64,000 nt of DNA, taken from Zea mays. Lineage: Eukaryota; Streptophyta; Magnoliopsida; Poales; Poaceae. Made by a program: the position numbers and the translations under genes. Shown here piece after piece: positions 42,387 through 56,000 of the stretch. The notes beneath the pieces were generated by a model, which was given only the letters and a program-made list of their open reading frames with translations, was not told the DNA's origin and did no database searches. The DNA lies in the NCBI RefSeq assembly GCF_902167145.1, contig NC_050102.1, forward strand, positions 310,001 through 374,000, read 5' to 3'. The number at the start of each line of letters is the position of its first letter. The stretch's first letter is position 1.

Positions 42387-45300
42387 TGTAACACCCGGGT
42401 TTTAGGGGTCCAAAGCCCGGGCGTAAACATAATCACCAGGTGTGCTGGGACCAAGTCTCACACATATGATGAATCATGGCACAGGATCGAATGTCACAAC
42501 TTTACTATATAATAGGAGTTCTATACAAAATAAATAAACAATTACATTATAAGGAGACAACGGTCCAACAACCCAAAGTTGACTGGGAGACGACGGCCTA
42601 GACCTCTCACGAACTCATCACAGCATCCTCCAAGCGCCTCATCCTGCGGTACCTGCTCTTAACCTGTGGGGGGGGGTGTGAGACAGCAAGAGTGAGCTCA
42701 CATACGTTCATCGCTCAACAAGTTGTGGGGAATAATGTGAATGAACTCGCCAAAGGTGGGAGTTCATGTGAAGTGTAAGGCTTACCAAAGAGGATGGTTA
42801 GAGCTGAGCATTGCTTTTAAAGTTGGTCAAAATTTTATTAGCAATTACTAAGTATAAGTAAATACCAGCCCAATTAAGTAGTAGAACAAAAGTAACAACC
42901 TCACCTGCGATGCAATGCATATGACAAATTGAGTTTAAGTTCCATAATTTAATCATGTGAGTGTCCGAGCCGCTCATGACCGTGAGCACGGCTAGTATAC
43001 CAGTTTTACACTCTGCAGAGGTTGCGCATCTTTACCCACAAGTCATGTTACCCATCTGCCAAGGGATCGCGACTTCCCATACACCTCTACCGAGGAGGCG
43101 AGGCAGGGTAACACTACGAGGCCTTTACAAAGTTCCACTAGCTTCAGAAAACCCGCTACAGTTTATAGGAAGCTCCAATGCAGGAATCCCTTGCAGGACC
43201 GCCATCACAGCAAAATCCTCCCGAGGGCCTCCCCAGGAATCCCTTGCAGGACCGCCATCACAGCGAAATCCTCCCGAGGGCCTCCCCAGGAATCCCTTGC
43301 AGGACCGCCATCACAGCAAAATCCTCCCGAGGGCCTCCCTACACTGACCACTCCCCTACTGCCCTTGCCCCTTTCAGGTAAGGTAGTCTTCCACTAGCTT
43401 TCCTAATTAATCGGCCAAGGGCGTCCCATTAAACCCTTGTGGTAGCACTGTTTTCCCGGGTGGTTCTCCATGTTCCAATTAACATAATGATCTTATCATG
43501 AACAGTGATAATAAACAGATAATAAAAGTGTGATCATGAATAATGTATCTTCATACCCAAAACCACATAAAGCACTAGCAAGTACTACCCAAAAAGTTCA
43601 GTGGTAAACAAGGTATAAAGATAGACAAACTAGGGTAACCTATTGGGTCCCATCAAAATTAACCTATGCAGATCATTATGATTAATCATAACATGAGTAG
43701 GTAAAAAGAAGTGATCAAGGGCACAACTTGCCTGGCACTTGAGATTCCAGGTACCACTTGCTCTTCGGATGACACGTGTCCTCACGGCTAAACGTAGCAA
43801 TACAGACAAACATGGTATAGGCAAAATTAACATCACACCAAACATAAGAATAAACTGCGTAATAATAATCTACACGTCGTAACGAGATCGCGGGATCGAG
43901 AACTACTAAGACCGGAGTTATGACTAAGGAGTTATGATTTTATAGAAGATCTATGAGATTAAAATATTAAAGTATATTATAAATTGGTTAGTATAAATCT
44001 TATGAGAGGTTATTCTATAAATACTTATCTCAACTTCATTCTAAGTAATAATTTAATTAAAGATCATTTAGTCAAATTACAACCATAAGATCAGAGGTTA
44101 ATCCAATAGATTAACCCAAATACATAGGGTAAATAAATATCTAACTATAAAAGTTTGAGACATGATATAATCAATGTTGTTATTGCATAGTAAATATTTA
44201 TACGAGACTAACGCAACTTGAACGAATCAAATCAGAGTTACAGATTGTGAGTTGTGAATTTCCAAAGGTTCCATGTATTTGATACAAGATTACTTAGGAT
44301 ATAAATTTTAATGTGATATTCATGTCAAAACTGTGGCACTAACTGATAAACAATAATATTATAAAATTATAGAAATTGAAATGGATTGATTTGGACTTCA
44401 TATGAATTTTATATGAATTAAACAAGTTCTAGGCATTTGTTTTTATATGAAAAAAATCAATTTCTCAATTAGTTTCCCTGTTATAACCAATATTTGGACT
44501 GAGCGCATGATTAAAGAGAAACCCAGGGCCTCGGTGTAATAAATCCTGGACTCAGAACACTATTCACTAGATTGCGGGTTAGTTCCTAAATTCCAGGAGG
44601 GCTCTTTTACAAAATCGACTTGGCGAAGGGGTATCGGTCGCTTCTGGCCGTTGGATCCTAGTTCAAGCGCTCAGATTAGATCTGAGCCATATGTGAAAGG
44701 GGTACGCAATATAAAGCCTCGGATCCAGATCCAACGGTCCGTGTTTTATGACAGCAGGACCCGACCTGATCCACACGATTTCGATCTAACCGCCCAGGAC
44801 TTAACCCGCCCAACCCAGGTGCTCACCTAATCCTAGCCGCTCCAGGCCATACCAACGGCGCTCGCCCATCTTCCCACACTGGCCGCAACCACGGAGGTGA
44901 ACAGGGTCCGGCGCGGCGGCGCCATAGCTGGCCCCATACGGACCACGTTCTGCACCCAGGGCGATGGCTACGCCAGTGATTGGCCATCCACCACTACCAC
45001 GCAACTATCCACAGCCATTCACATCCGATCGCTCGGACATGCGCCCATCTTCAACCTCCAGAAGCCAATGCCTGGGGTCGGCCGTGTTCCATACAGGCGG
45101 ACGTGCCCACGGCACAGACCACCATGAGAATCCCGCCGGTGGTGCCAAAATCCCAAGCGCACGCCCAACCCTGCCCCTGCTACCGATAATGAAATCTTGA
45201 TAGCTTCTGTAATGCTACAGAGAGGGAAAACAAAGCTTACCAAGTTTAGCGCCGACCCGGCCGACCATGACTGGATATCCGCAGCAAGCGCCTAGTTCTG

Positions 45301-46118
45301 AGGTTGTAAGAGCAGACCGACGACGGAGACACCAGTGGGTCACACCGTGTACCTTCAGTACCCTATCCTCTCGGCCTTCTCTCCTCTCTCTAGGCTCACG
45401 GTAACGGCGACCTCCAGCATGCAGCCGAGAGATGCATGGCTATGGTGTTCCTCAGATGACAGGCAGGGCGGGTAGCGGTGGAGGTTATTTATACACCGGC
45501 ACATCGAGCCATGGAACAAGATCGGACATCAGAGACGCGAATTGCGCGGGGTTTGTTACCAGCGAGAAGAAATAGCTGACAGGGGTCCCACCTGGCAGCC
45601 GAACAGCCATGGCGTCATTGTTTACCTCAGCGTGATGTCATCGAATAAAAAAAATACTATCCCATGCGGCAAGACGGGTGGAGTTGGTTTTGCCTTTTTT
45701 TCCTTTTTGACCGCACAAGGAGGGAATGACCCTTCTGTGAAGTCGGGCCGACTGGTTCCGACCCAGGACAGGTAGGAACCCCCTTTTTTTCTTTTTACTT
45801 ATTTTCTGTTTTCCCTTTATGTGTCTAAATTCTGAATTATATTTTAAATACAATTTGATTCTAAAATTTCAAATTATATACAACATTACAAAATATCTAG
45901 CGTCGACATGCAAATGTGTACCATTTTTGTATTAATATTTGGCTAACTATTATTTGTGAAGGGTGTTTAAGGGAATAATTAGATAGATTAAAGGTCCTTC
46001 TCCTATTTGTCGTTTCTAGTTTCAATTTAAACCTTTAAGTTCAAATTTGGATCCAAGTTTTAAATTACCACACCACTGTAACAATATATTTGTTTATTTT
46101 ATTATTATTATTACTATC

Positions 46119-46149
<31 letters not shown>

Positions 46150-46174
46150 TCTTCTCCCAATTTTGGGCTTTACA
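42387..46174 (-). repeat. Tekay-type 3' LTR
   Basis: 3788 bp. It contains a 53-bp triple repeat, AT-rich stretches, a GC-rich block (44620-45450) and a (TTTA)n tract near its right end. No protein gene is supported in it. Confidence 0.95.
43181..43345 (+). repeat. 53-bp tandem repeat, three copies, in the long LTR
   Basis: Units start at 43181, 43234 and 43287 with CAGGAATCCCTTGCAGGACC, then GCCATCACAGC(A/G)AAATCC and TCCCGAGGGCCTCCC. The same array is at 48168-48332 in the other LTR. Confidence 0.96.
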
Positions 46175-47374
46175 AATCCTACCCCCTTAACAGAAATCTC
46201 GTCCTCGAGATTTGTAAGAAAAGGGATACAAAAGAATTGGTTTGTAATTCCGCTTTTAGTCTATAGTTGGTTCAAAAATCCAGAGTCTCATTTTTTTTAT
46301 AGTCAATAGGGGTTGATTAGGAGAGCCTAGGTATCTAGTTACCTATTGGACAGGTTGAGGTAAGAAAGATTATGACAAGGAAAAGACTTCACCAGCAATG
46401 TTTAAGTCTTGATTCATCTCGAGATTCACTTTGACTGTTTTATCCTTCCTTGTCGAGGTCGATCTTCTCTTCTCTGGTCTTGGTCTCATTGATTCGAGGT
46501 TAGTGTGTATCATCGGGGTTGGGGAATATGGTTAAGATAGATATGGATGAAATAGACTACATGATGTAGGTCAAAATCTTGTTTGATGTTAGGTGGGGAT
46601 AGACAGATTGGATATAACTAGATTAGACTAGTTAAGATCTACTTATTTTAGAATAGATCATAGTTGTTACACTTAGTACGAGATAAGCAAAGTAGTTAGG
46701 ATATGACAAGATAAGATAGGATAGAATCTTCTAAGATGAGATGAATCTATTAAGATAAGAGAAAATCTTTTAAGATAAGCTATATTTTATTTAGGATAGG
46801 TTAGGATCTTTTCACATAAGATGGCTCTATGAGTGTAGGATAAAATCTTTTAAGATGAGATGGATATTGTTAGGCTAGATATTTTAATGAGGGATAACCT
46901 AGTTTATCTAGTTATTTTTATAAGCATTTTTTTCTATATGTATATGCAGATATAATTGTGGACATTACTCCACAACTAGTCACACTCAATCAAAGATCCA
47001 AATCAGACAAGTATCATAAGAACAAACATTCAAGCATACAAATATCTACTAAAATAGTTTTTTTTTGTTCCTAAGATTAGGTTATCTATTCCTAAAATCA
47101 CTTTAGGTACATGATTTCAAAGTGTGAAATCCACATTTGTCTTTAGAAGGAAAAGGTAAGAATAATCAGAGTAAAGCGGAAATAGATGAGAAAGATTAAG
47201 GAAAGTTTAGAAAAGAATGAGAGTAGCAAAGGTAAGGTTAATCAGAGTAGAACAGTAGAAGGTGAGACAGGATCAAGATAAGTATAGAAAGAATCAGAGT
47301 AAGGTAAGTGGACAATGGTTGTCCAGTTCTATCTAGGTTTCGTCCTACAGTCAACATTCCTCTGATACCACTTC
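46175..47374 (-). other. Tekay-type internal domain, non-coding, with pol-tail remnant
   Basis: About 1200 bases. The minus-strand purine tract AAGGGGGTAGGATT abuts the left LTR. Just upstream, AATCTCGAGGACGAGATTTC (about 46214-46193) reads NLEDEIS, the usual last codons of chromovirus Pol, so everything else of gag-pol has been deleted. The block 46660-46900 is a degenerate short repeat of AAGATAAGATAGGAT / AATCTTTTAAGAT form. Confidence 0.75.
47359..47370 (-). promoter_or_regulatory. Primer-binding site, Tekay-type element
   Basis: Minus-strand TGGTATCAGAGG lies four bases from the right LTR. It is the initiator-Met site with the last base changed. Confidence 0.88.
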
Positions 47375-50300
47375 TGTAACACCCGGGTTTTAGGGGTCCA
47401 AAGCCCGGGCGTAAACATAATCACCAGGTGTGCTGGGACCAAGTCTCACACATATGATGAATCATGGCACAGGATCGAATGTCACAACTTTACTATATAA
47501 TAGGAGTTCTATACAAAATAAATAAACAATTACATTATAAGGAGACAACGGTCCAACAACCCAAAGTTGACTGGGAGACGACGGCCTAGACCTCTCACGA
47601 ACTCATCACAGCATCCTCCAAGCGCCTCATCCTGCGGTACCTGCTCTTAACCTGTGGGGGGGGTGTGAGACAGCAAGAGTGAGCTCACATACGTTCATCG
47701 CTCAACAAGTTGTGGGGAATAATGTGAATGAACTCGCCAAAGGTGGGAGTTCATGTGAAGTGTAAGGCTTACCAAAGAGGATGGTTAGAGCTGAGCATTG
47801 CTTTTAAAGTTGGTCAAAATTTTATTAGCAATTACTAAGTATAAGTAAATACCAGCCCAATTAAGTAGTAGAACAAAAGTAACAACCTCACCTGCGATGC
47901 AATGCATATGACAAATTGAGTTTAAGTTCCATAATTTAATCATGTGAGTGTCCGAGCCGCTCATGACCGTGAGCACGGCTAGTATACCAGTTTTACACTC
48001 TGCAGAGGTTGCGCATCTTTACCCACAAGTCATGTTACCCATCTGCCAAGGGATCGCGACTTCCCATACACCTCTACCGAGGAGGCGAGGCAGGGTAACA
48101 CTACGAGGCCTTTACAAAGTTCCACTAGCTTCAGAAAACCCGCTACAGTTTATAGGAAGCTCCAATGCAGGAATCCCTTGCAGGACCGCCATCACAGCAA
48201 AATCCTCCCGAGGGCCTCCCCAGGAATCCCTTGCAGGACCGCCATCACAGCGAAATCCTCCCGAGGGCCTCCCCAGGAATCCCTTGCAGGACCGCCATCA
48301 CAGCAAAATCCTCCCGAGGGCCTCCCTACACTGACCACTCCCCTACTGCCCTTGCCCCTTTCAGGTAAGGTAGTCTTCCACTAGCTTTCCTAATTAATCG
48401 GCCAAGGGCGTCCCATTAAACCCTTGTGGTAGCACTGTTTTCCCGGGTGGTTCTCCATGTTCCAATTAACATAATGATCTTATCATGAACAGTGATAATA
48501 AACAGATAATAAAAGTGTGATCATGAATAATGTATCTTCATACCCAAAACCACATAAAGCACTAGCAAGTACTACCCAAAAAGTTCAGTGGTAAACAAGG
48601 TATAAAGATAGACAAACTAGGGTAACCTATTGGGTCCCATCAAAATTAACCTATGCAGATCATTATGATTAATCATAACATGAGTAGGTAAAAAGAAGTG
48701 ATCAAGGGCACAACTTGCCTGGCACTTGAGATTCCAGGTACCACTTGCTCTTCGGATGACACGTGTCCTCACGGCTAAACGTAGCAATACAGACAAACAT
48801 GGTATAGGCAAAATTAACATCACACCAAACATAAGAATAAACTGCGTAATAATAATCTACACGTCGTAACGAGATCGCGGGATCGAGAACTACTAAGACC
48901 GGAGTTATGACTAAGGAGTTATGATTTTATAGAAGATCTATGAGATTAAAATATTAAAGTATATTATAAATTGGTTAGTATAAATCTTATGAGAGGTTAT
49001 TCTATAAATACTTATCTCAACTTCATTCTAAGTAATAATTTAATTAAAGATCATTTAGTCAAATTACAACCATAAGATCAGAGGTTAATCCAATAGATTA
49101 ACCCAAATACATAGGGTAAATAAATATCTAACTATAAAAGTTTGAGACATGATATAATCAATGTTGTTATTGCATAGTAAATATTTATACGAGACTAACG
49201 CAACTTGAACGAATCAAATCAGAGTTACAGATTGTGAGTTGTGAATTTCCAAAGGTTCCATGTATTTGATACAAGATTACTTAGGATATAAATTTTAATG
49301 TGATATTCATGTCAAAACTGTGGCACTAACTGATAAACAATAATATTATAAAATTATAGAAATTGAAATGGATTGATTTGGACTTCATATGAATTTTATA
49401 TGAATTAAACAAGTTCTAGGCATTTGTTTTTATATGAAAAAAATCAATTTCTCAATTAGTTTCCCTGTTATAACCAATATTTGGACTGAGCGCATGATTA
49501 AAGAGAAACCCAGGGCCTCGGTGTAATAAATCCTGGACTCAGAACACTATTCACTAGATTGCGGGTTAGTTCCTAAATTCCAGGAGGGCTCTTTTACAAA
49601 ATCGACTTGGCGAAGGGGTATCGGTCGCTTCTGGCCGTTGGATCCTAGTTCAAGCGCTCAGATTAGATCTGAGCCATATGTGAAAGGGGTACGCAATATA
49701 AAGCCTCGGATCCAGATCCAACGGTCCGTGTTTTATGACAGCAGGACCCGACCTGATCCACACGATTTCGATCTAACCGCCCAGGACTTAACCCGCCCAA
49801 CCCAGGTGCTCACCTAATCCTAGCCGCTCCAGGCCATACCAACGGCGCTCGCCCATCTTCCCACACTGGCCGCAACCACGGAGGTGAACAGGGTCCGGCG
49901 CGGCGGCGCCATAGCTGACCCCATACGGACCACGTTCTGCACCCAGGGCGATGGCTACGCCAGTGATTGGCCATCCACCACTACCACGCAACTATCCACA
50001 GCCATTCACATCCGATCGCTCGGACATGCGCCCATCTTCAACCTCCAGAAGCCAATGCCTGGGGTCGGCCGTGTTCCATACAGGCGGACGTGCCCACGGC
50101 ACAGACCACCATGAGAATCCCGCCGGTGGTGCCAAAATCCCAAGCGCACGCCCAACCCTGCCCCTGCTACCGATAATGAAATCTTGATAGCTTCTGTAAT
50201 GCTACAGAGAGGGAAAACAAAGCTTACCAAGTTTAGCGCCGACCCGGCCGACCATGACTGGATATCCGCAGCAAGCGCCTAGTTCTGAGGTTGTAAGAGC

Positions 50301-51104
50301 AGACCGACGACGGAGACACCAGTGGGTCACACCGTGTACCTTCAGTACCCTATCCTCTCGGCCTTCTCTCCTCTCTCTAGGCTCACGGTAACGGCGACCT
50401 CCAGCATGCAGCCGAGAGATGCATGGCTATGGTGTTCCTCAGATGACAGGCAGGGCGGTAGCGGTGGAGGTTATTTATACACCGGCACATCGAGCCATGG
50501 AACAAGATCGGACATCAGAGACGCGAATTGCGCGGGGTTTGTTACCAGCGAGAAGAAATAGCTGACAGGGGTCCCACCTGGCAGCCGAACAGCCATGGCG
50601 TCATTGTTTACCTCAGCGTGATGTCATCGAATAAAAAAAATACTATCCCATGCGGCAAGACGGGTGGAGTTGGTTTTGCCTTTTTTTCCTTTTTGACCGC
50701 ACAAGGAGGGAATGACCCTTCTGTGAAGTCGGGCCGACTGGTTCCGACCCAGGACAGGTAGGAACCCCCTTTTTTTCTTTTTACTTATTTTCTGTTTTCC
50801 CTTTATGTGTCTAAATTCTGAATTATATTTTAAATACAATTTGATTCTAAAATTTCAAATTATATACAACATTACAAAATATCTAGCGTCGACATGCAAA
50901 TGTGTACCATTTTTGTATTAATATTTGGCTAACTATTATTTGTGAAGGGTGTTTAAGGGAATAATTAGATAGATTAAAGGTCCTTCTCCTATTTGTCGTT
51001 TCTAGTTTCAATTTAAACCTTTAAGTTCAAATTTGGATCCAAGTTTTAAATTACCACACCACTGTAACAATATATTTGTTTATTTTATTATTATTATTAC
51101 TATC

Positions 51105-51135
<31 letters not shown>

Positions 51136-51160
51136 TCTTCTCCCAATTTTGGGCTTTACA
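47375..51160 (-). repeat. Tekay-type 5' LTR
   Basis: 3786 bp, essentially identical to 42387-46174. Confidence 0.95.
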
Positions 51161-53098
51161 CTCAAGACCTTGGTGAACCAAGTGCGCAACCTCGGGAGCA
51201 CCAAATGGGATGACCATGAGATGGTCAAAATTATTCTAAGATCACTTGTATTTCTTAATCCCACTCAAGTTCAACTAATTCGTGGTGATCCTAGATACAA
51301 GCTAATGTCTCCCGAGGAAGTGATAGGAAAATTTGTGAGCTTTGAATTGATGATCAAAGGCTCCAAGAAAATCATCGAGCAAGGCGCCTCCTCCACACCC
51401 AAAGTACAACCGGTCGCATTCAAGGCAACGGAGGAGAAGAAGGAAAACTCTACACCAAGTAGAATTCTCATTGACGCCTCCAAGCTCGACAACGAGGAGA
51501 TGGCGTTCATCATCAAGAGCTTTCGCCATATCCTCAAGCAAAGGAGGGGGAAGGACTACAAGCCCCGCTCCAAGAAAGTTTGCTACAAGTGTGGTAAGCC
51601 TGGTCACTTTATAGCAAAATGTCCATTATCAAGTGACAGTGACAGGGATAACAACAAGAAGGGCAAGAGGAAAGAAAAGAAGAGGCACCACAAGAAGAGG
51701 GGCGGCGATGCCCATGTTTGCCGGGAGTGGAACTCCGACGAGAGCTCCACTGACTCCTCCTCCGACGAGGACGCCGCCAACATCGCCGTCACCAAGGGCC
51801 TCCTCTTCCCCAACGTCGGCCACAAGTGCCTCATGGCAAAGGACGGCAAAAGGAAGAAGGTAAAATCAAAATCCTCCACTAAATATGCAACCTTTAGTGA
51901 TGAGGACAATTCTAGTGATGAGGAGGATAATTTGCATACCCTTTTTGCCAACCTAAACATGCAACAAAAGGAAAAGTTGAATGAATTAATTAGTGCTATT
52001 CATGAGAAGGATGAACTCTTGGACACCTAAGAGGACTTCCTAATTAAGGAAAATAAGAAGCATGTTAAGGTTAAGAATGCTTATGCTCTAGAGGTAGAAA
52101 AATGTGAAAAATTATCTAGTGAGCTAAGCACATGCCATGATATTATTACCAACCTTAGAAATGAGAATGCTAGATTAATTGCTAAGGTTGATTCAAATGT
52201 TGGTGATAATTCAATTTCTAATCTTATAGATGATAATGCTAGTTTACTTACTAAGATTGAAAAATTGAATGCTTCTCTTGTTAGTCTTAGAAATGAGAAT
52301 GAAAAATTAATTGCTAAGGCTAAAACTTAGATGTTTGCAATGTTACCATTTCCAATCTTAGAAGTGAAAATGACATTTTACATACTAAGATTGTTGAACT
52401 AAAATCTTGCAAACCCTCTACATCTACCGTTGAGCATGTTTCTATTTGCACTAGATGTAGAGACATTAATGTTGATGCTATTCATGATCACCTAGCTTTA
52501 ATTAAGAAACAAAATGATCAAATAGCTCAACTTAATGCCAAAATTAATGAGCATGACTTATAAAATGAAAATTTTAAATTTGCTAGAAGCATGCTCTATA
52601 GTGGGAGACGCCCTGGAATCAAGGATGGCATTGGCTTCCAAAAGGGAGACAATGTCAAACATAATGCCTCTCCTAAAAGACTGTCTAACTTTGTTAAGGG
52701 CAAGGCTCCCATGTCTCAGGATAACGAGGGTTACATTTTGTACCCTGCCGGTTATCCCGAGCACAAAATTAGGAGAATTCACTCTAGGAAGTCTCACTCT
52801 GGCCCTAATCATGCTTTTATGTATAAGGGTGAGACGTCTAGTTCTAGACAATCAACCCGTGCTAAATTGCCTAAGAAGAAAACTCCTATTGCATCAAATG
52901 ATCACAACATTTCATTTAAAACTTTTGATGCATCTTATGTTTTGACTAACAAATCCGGCAAAGTAGTTGCCAAGTATGTTGGGGGCAAACACAAGGGGTC
53001 AAAGACTTGTGTTTGGGTACCCAAAGTTCTTTTATCTAATGTCAAAGGACCCAAAACCGTTTGGGTACCTAAAATCAAGAACTAAACTTGTTTTGTAG

Positions 53099-56000
53099 GT
53101 TTATGCATCCGGGGGCTCAAGTTGGATCATCGATAGCGGGTGCACAAACCATATGACAGGGGAGAAGAAGATGTTCTCCTCCTATGAGAAAAACCAAGAT
53201 TCCCAAAGAGCGATCACATTCGGGGATGGAAATCAAGGTTTGGTCAAAGGATTGGGTAAAATTGCTATATCACCTGACCACTCTATTTCAAATGTTTTTC
53301 TTGTAGATTCTTTGGATTACAATTTGCTTTCTGTTTCTCAATTATGTAAAATGGGTTACAACTGTCTTTTTACGGATATAGGTGTTACTGTCTTTAGAAG
53401 AAGTGATGATTCAGTAGCATTTAAGGGAGTGTTAGAGGGTCAGCTATACTTAGTAGATTTTGATAGAGCTGAACTCGACACTTGCTTAATTGCTAAGACT
53501 AACATGGGCTGGCTCTGGCATCGCCGACTAGCACATGTTGGAATGAAGAATCTTCACAAGCTTCTAAAGGGAGAACACATTTTGGGACTAAAAAATGTAC
53601 ATTTTGAGAAAGACAGGATTTGTAGCGCATGTCAGGCAGGGAAGCAAGTTGGTGTTCATCATCCACACAAGAACATAATGACGACTGACAGGTAGCTCGA
53701 GCTCCTACACATGGACCTATTCGGCCCGATAGCTTACATAAGCATCGGCAGGAGTAAGTATTGTCTAGTTATTGTGGATGACTATTCGCGCTTCACTTGG
53801 GTGTTCTTTTTGTAGGAAAAATCTCATACCCAAGAGATCTTAAAGGGATTCTTGAGATGGGCTCAAAATGAGTTCGGCTTAAGGATCAAGAAAATAAGAA
53901 GCGACAACGGAACGGAGTTCAAGAACTCTCAAATTGAAGGCTTCCTTGAGGAGGGCATCAAGCATGAGTTCTCTTCTCCTTACATGCCACAACAAAATGG
54001 TGTAGTGGAGAGGAAGAATAGAACTCTATTGGACATGGCAAGGACCATGCTTGATGAATACAAGACTCCGGATCGGTTTTGGGCGGAAGCGGTCAACACC
54101 GCGTGCTACGCCATCAACCGATTGTATCTACACCGAATCTTCAAGAAGACATCGTATGAACTCCTAACCGGTAAAAAGCCAAATGTTTCATATTTTAGAG
54201 TCTTTGGTAGCAAATGCTTTATTCTTGTTAAAAGAAGTAGAAAATCCAAATTTGCTCCTAAGGCTGTAGAAGGCTTTTTACTAGGATATGATTCAAACAC
54301 AAGGGCATATAGAGTCTTTAACAAGTCCTCGAGACTAGTTGAAGTTTCTTGTGACATTGTGTTTGATGAGACTAACGGCTCTCAAGTAGAGCAAGTTGAT
54401 CTTGATGAGCTAGATGATGAAGAGGCTCTGTGCGTCGCACTAAGGAACATGTCCATTGGGGATGTGTGTCCTAAGGAATCCGAAGAGCCTCCACAAGTAC
54501 AAGATCAACCATCTTCCTCCATGCAAGCATCTCCACCATCTCAAAATGAGGATGAGGCTCAAGATGATGAAGGAGAAGATCAAGAAGATGAGCCACCTCA
54601 AGAGGAGGACAATGATCAAGGGGGAGATGCCCATGATCAAGATGAGGAAGATGAACAAGTTACAAGACCACCACACCCAAGAGTCCACCAAGCAATACAA
54701 CGAGATCACCCCGTGAACACCATCCTTGGTGATATTCAAAAGGGGGTAACTACTCGATCTCGTGTTGCTCATTTTTGTGAACATTTCTCTTTTGTTTCCT
54801 CTATTGAGCCACACAGGGTAGAGGAAGCACTACAAGATTCGGATTGGGTGGTGGCAATGCAAGAGGAGCTCAACAATTTCACAAGGAATGAGGTATGGCA
54901 TTTAGTTCCATGTCCTAACCAAAATGTTGTAGGAACCAAGTGGGTCTTCCGCAACAAGCAAGATGAGCATGGTGTGGTGACAAGGAACAAAGCCCGACTT
55001 GTGGCCAAGGGATATTCACAAGTCGAAGGTTTGGATTTCGGTGAAACCTATGCACCCGTAGCTAGGCTAGAATCAATTCACATTTTACTTGCTTATGCTA
55101 CTTACCATGGCTTCAAGCTTTACCAAATGGACGTGAAGAGTGCATTCCTCAATGGACCAATTAAGGAAGAGGTCTATGTTGAGAAACCTCCCGGCTTTGA
55201 AGATAGTGAGTATCCTAACCATGTGTATAAACTCTCTAAGGCGCTTTATGGGCTCAAGCAAGCCCCAAGAGCATGGTATGAATGCCTAAGGGATTTCCTT
55301 ATCACTAATGGCTTCAAGGTCGGAAAGGCCGATCCTACTTTATTTACTAAAACTCTTGAAAGTGATTTGTCTGTATGCCAAATTTATGTTGATGATATTA
55401 TATTTGGGTCTACTAACGAATCTACATGTGAGGAATTTAGTAGAATCATTACACAAAAATTCGAGATGTTTATGATGGGGGAGTTAAAGTACTTCTTAGG
55501 TTTTCAAGTGAAGCAACTCCAAGAGGGCACCTTCATTAGCCAAACAAAGTATATTCAAGACATTCTAAACAAGTTTGGGATGAAGGATGCCAAGCCCATC
55601 AAGACACCCATGGGAACCAATGGGCATCTCGACCTCGACACGGGAGGTAAATCCGTAGATCAAAAGGTATACCGGTCGATGATAGGTTCTTTACTCTACC
55701 TATGTGCATCTCGGCCGGATATTATGCTTTCTGTATGCATGTGTGCAAGATTCCAAGCCGATCCTAAGGAAGCTCACCTTAGGGCCGTAAAACGAATCTT
55801 GAGATATTTAGTTTATACTCCTAAGTTTGGGCCTTGGTACCCTAAGGGATCCACATTTGATTTAATTGGTTATTCAGATGCCGATTGGGCGGGGTGTAAA
55901 ATAAATAGAAAGAGCACATTGGGGACTTGCCAGTTCTTGGGAAGGTCTCTGGTGTCTTGGGCTTCAAAGAAGCAAAATTTCGTAGCTCTTTCTACCGCCG

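Larger units (their letters stand above)
42387..51160 (-). mobile_element. Long-LTR non-autonomous element derived from a Del/Tekay-type chromovirus (LARD), very young
   Basis: 8774 bp with TSD CTCAA (42382-42386 and 51161-51165). LTRs are 3788 and 3786 bp, TGTAACACCCGGG to TTTGGGCTTTACA, and about 1200 bases of non-coding internal DNA lie between them. Minus-strand orientation is set by the PBS next to the right LTR and the purine tract next to the left LTR. LTRs differ by eye in one substitution (G at 44931, A at 49918) and two mononucleotide-run lengths. The PBS and LTR length fit the Tekay/Del group. It has no usable Gag or Pol and must have moved in trans. Confidence 0.92.
41677..53085 (+). 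pseudogene. gag: Ji Gag, split and degenerate
   Basis: The first part is 41677-42386 (start MSGASAKREIGTSDK; core SVPLGKPPMFDGEDYSMWSD). The second part is 51166-53085, joined through TSD CTCAA so that AMYNWL runs into KTLVNQVRNLGS. The zinc knuckle CYKCGKPGHFIAKC is at 51581. The coiled-coil region is broken by TAA at 52028, TAG at 52328 and TAA at 52559. The C-terminus is GPKTVWVPKIKN then TAA at 53083-53085. Domain order is as in Opie Gag. Confidence 0.9.

Noticed and set aside
42961..43397. Open frames 42961-43347 and neighbours, duplicated at 47948-48384
   Set aside because: They come from the 53-bp repeat in the long LTR and are identical in both LTRs because the LTRs are identical, not because of coding constraint.
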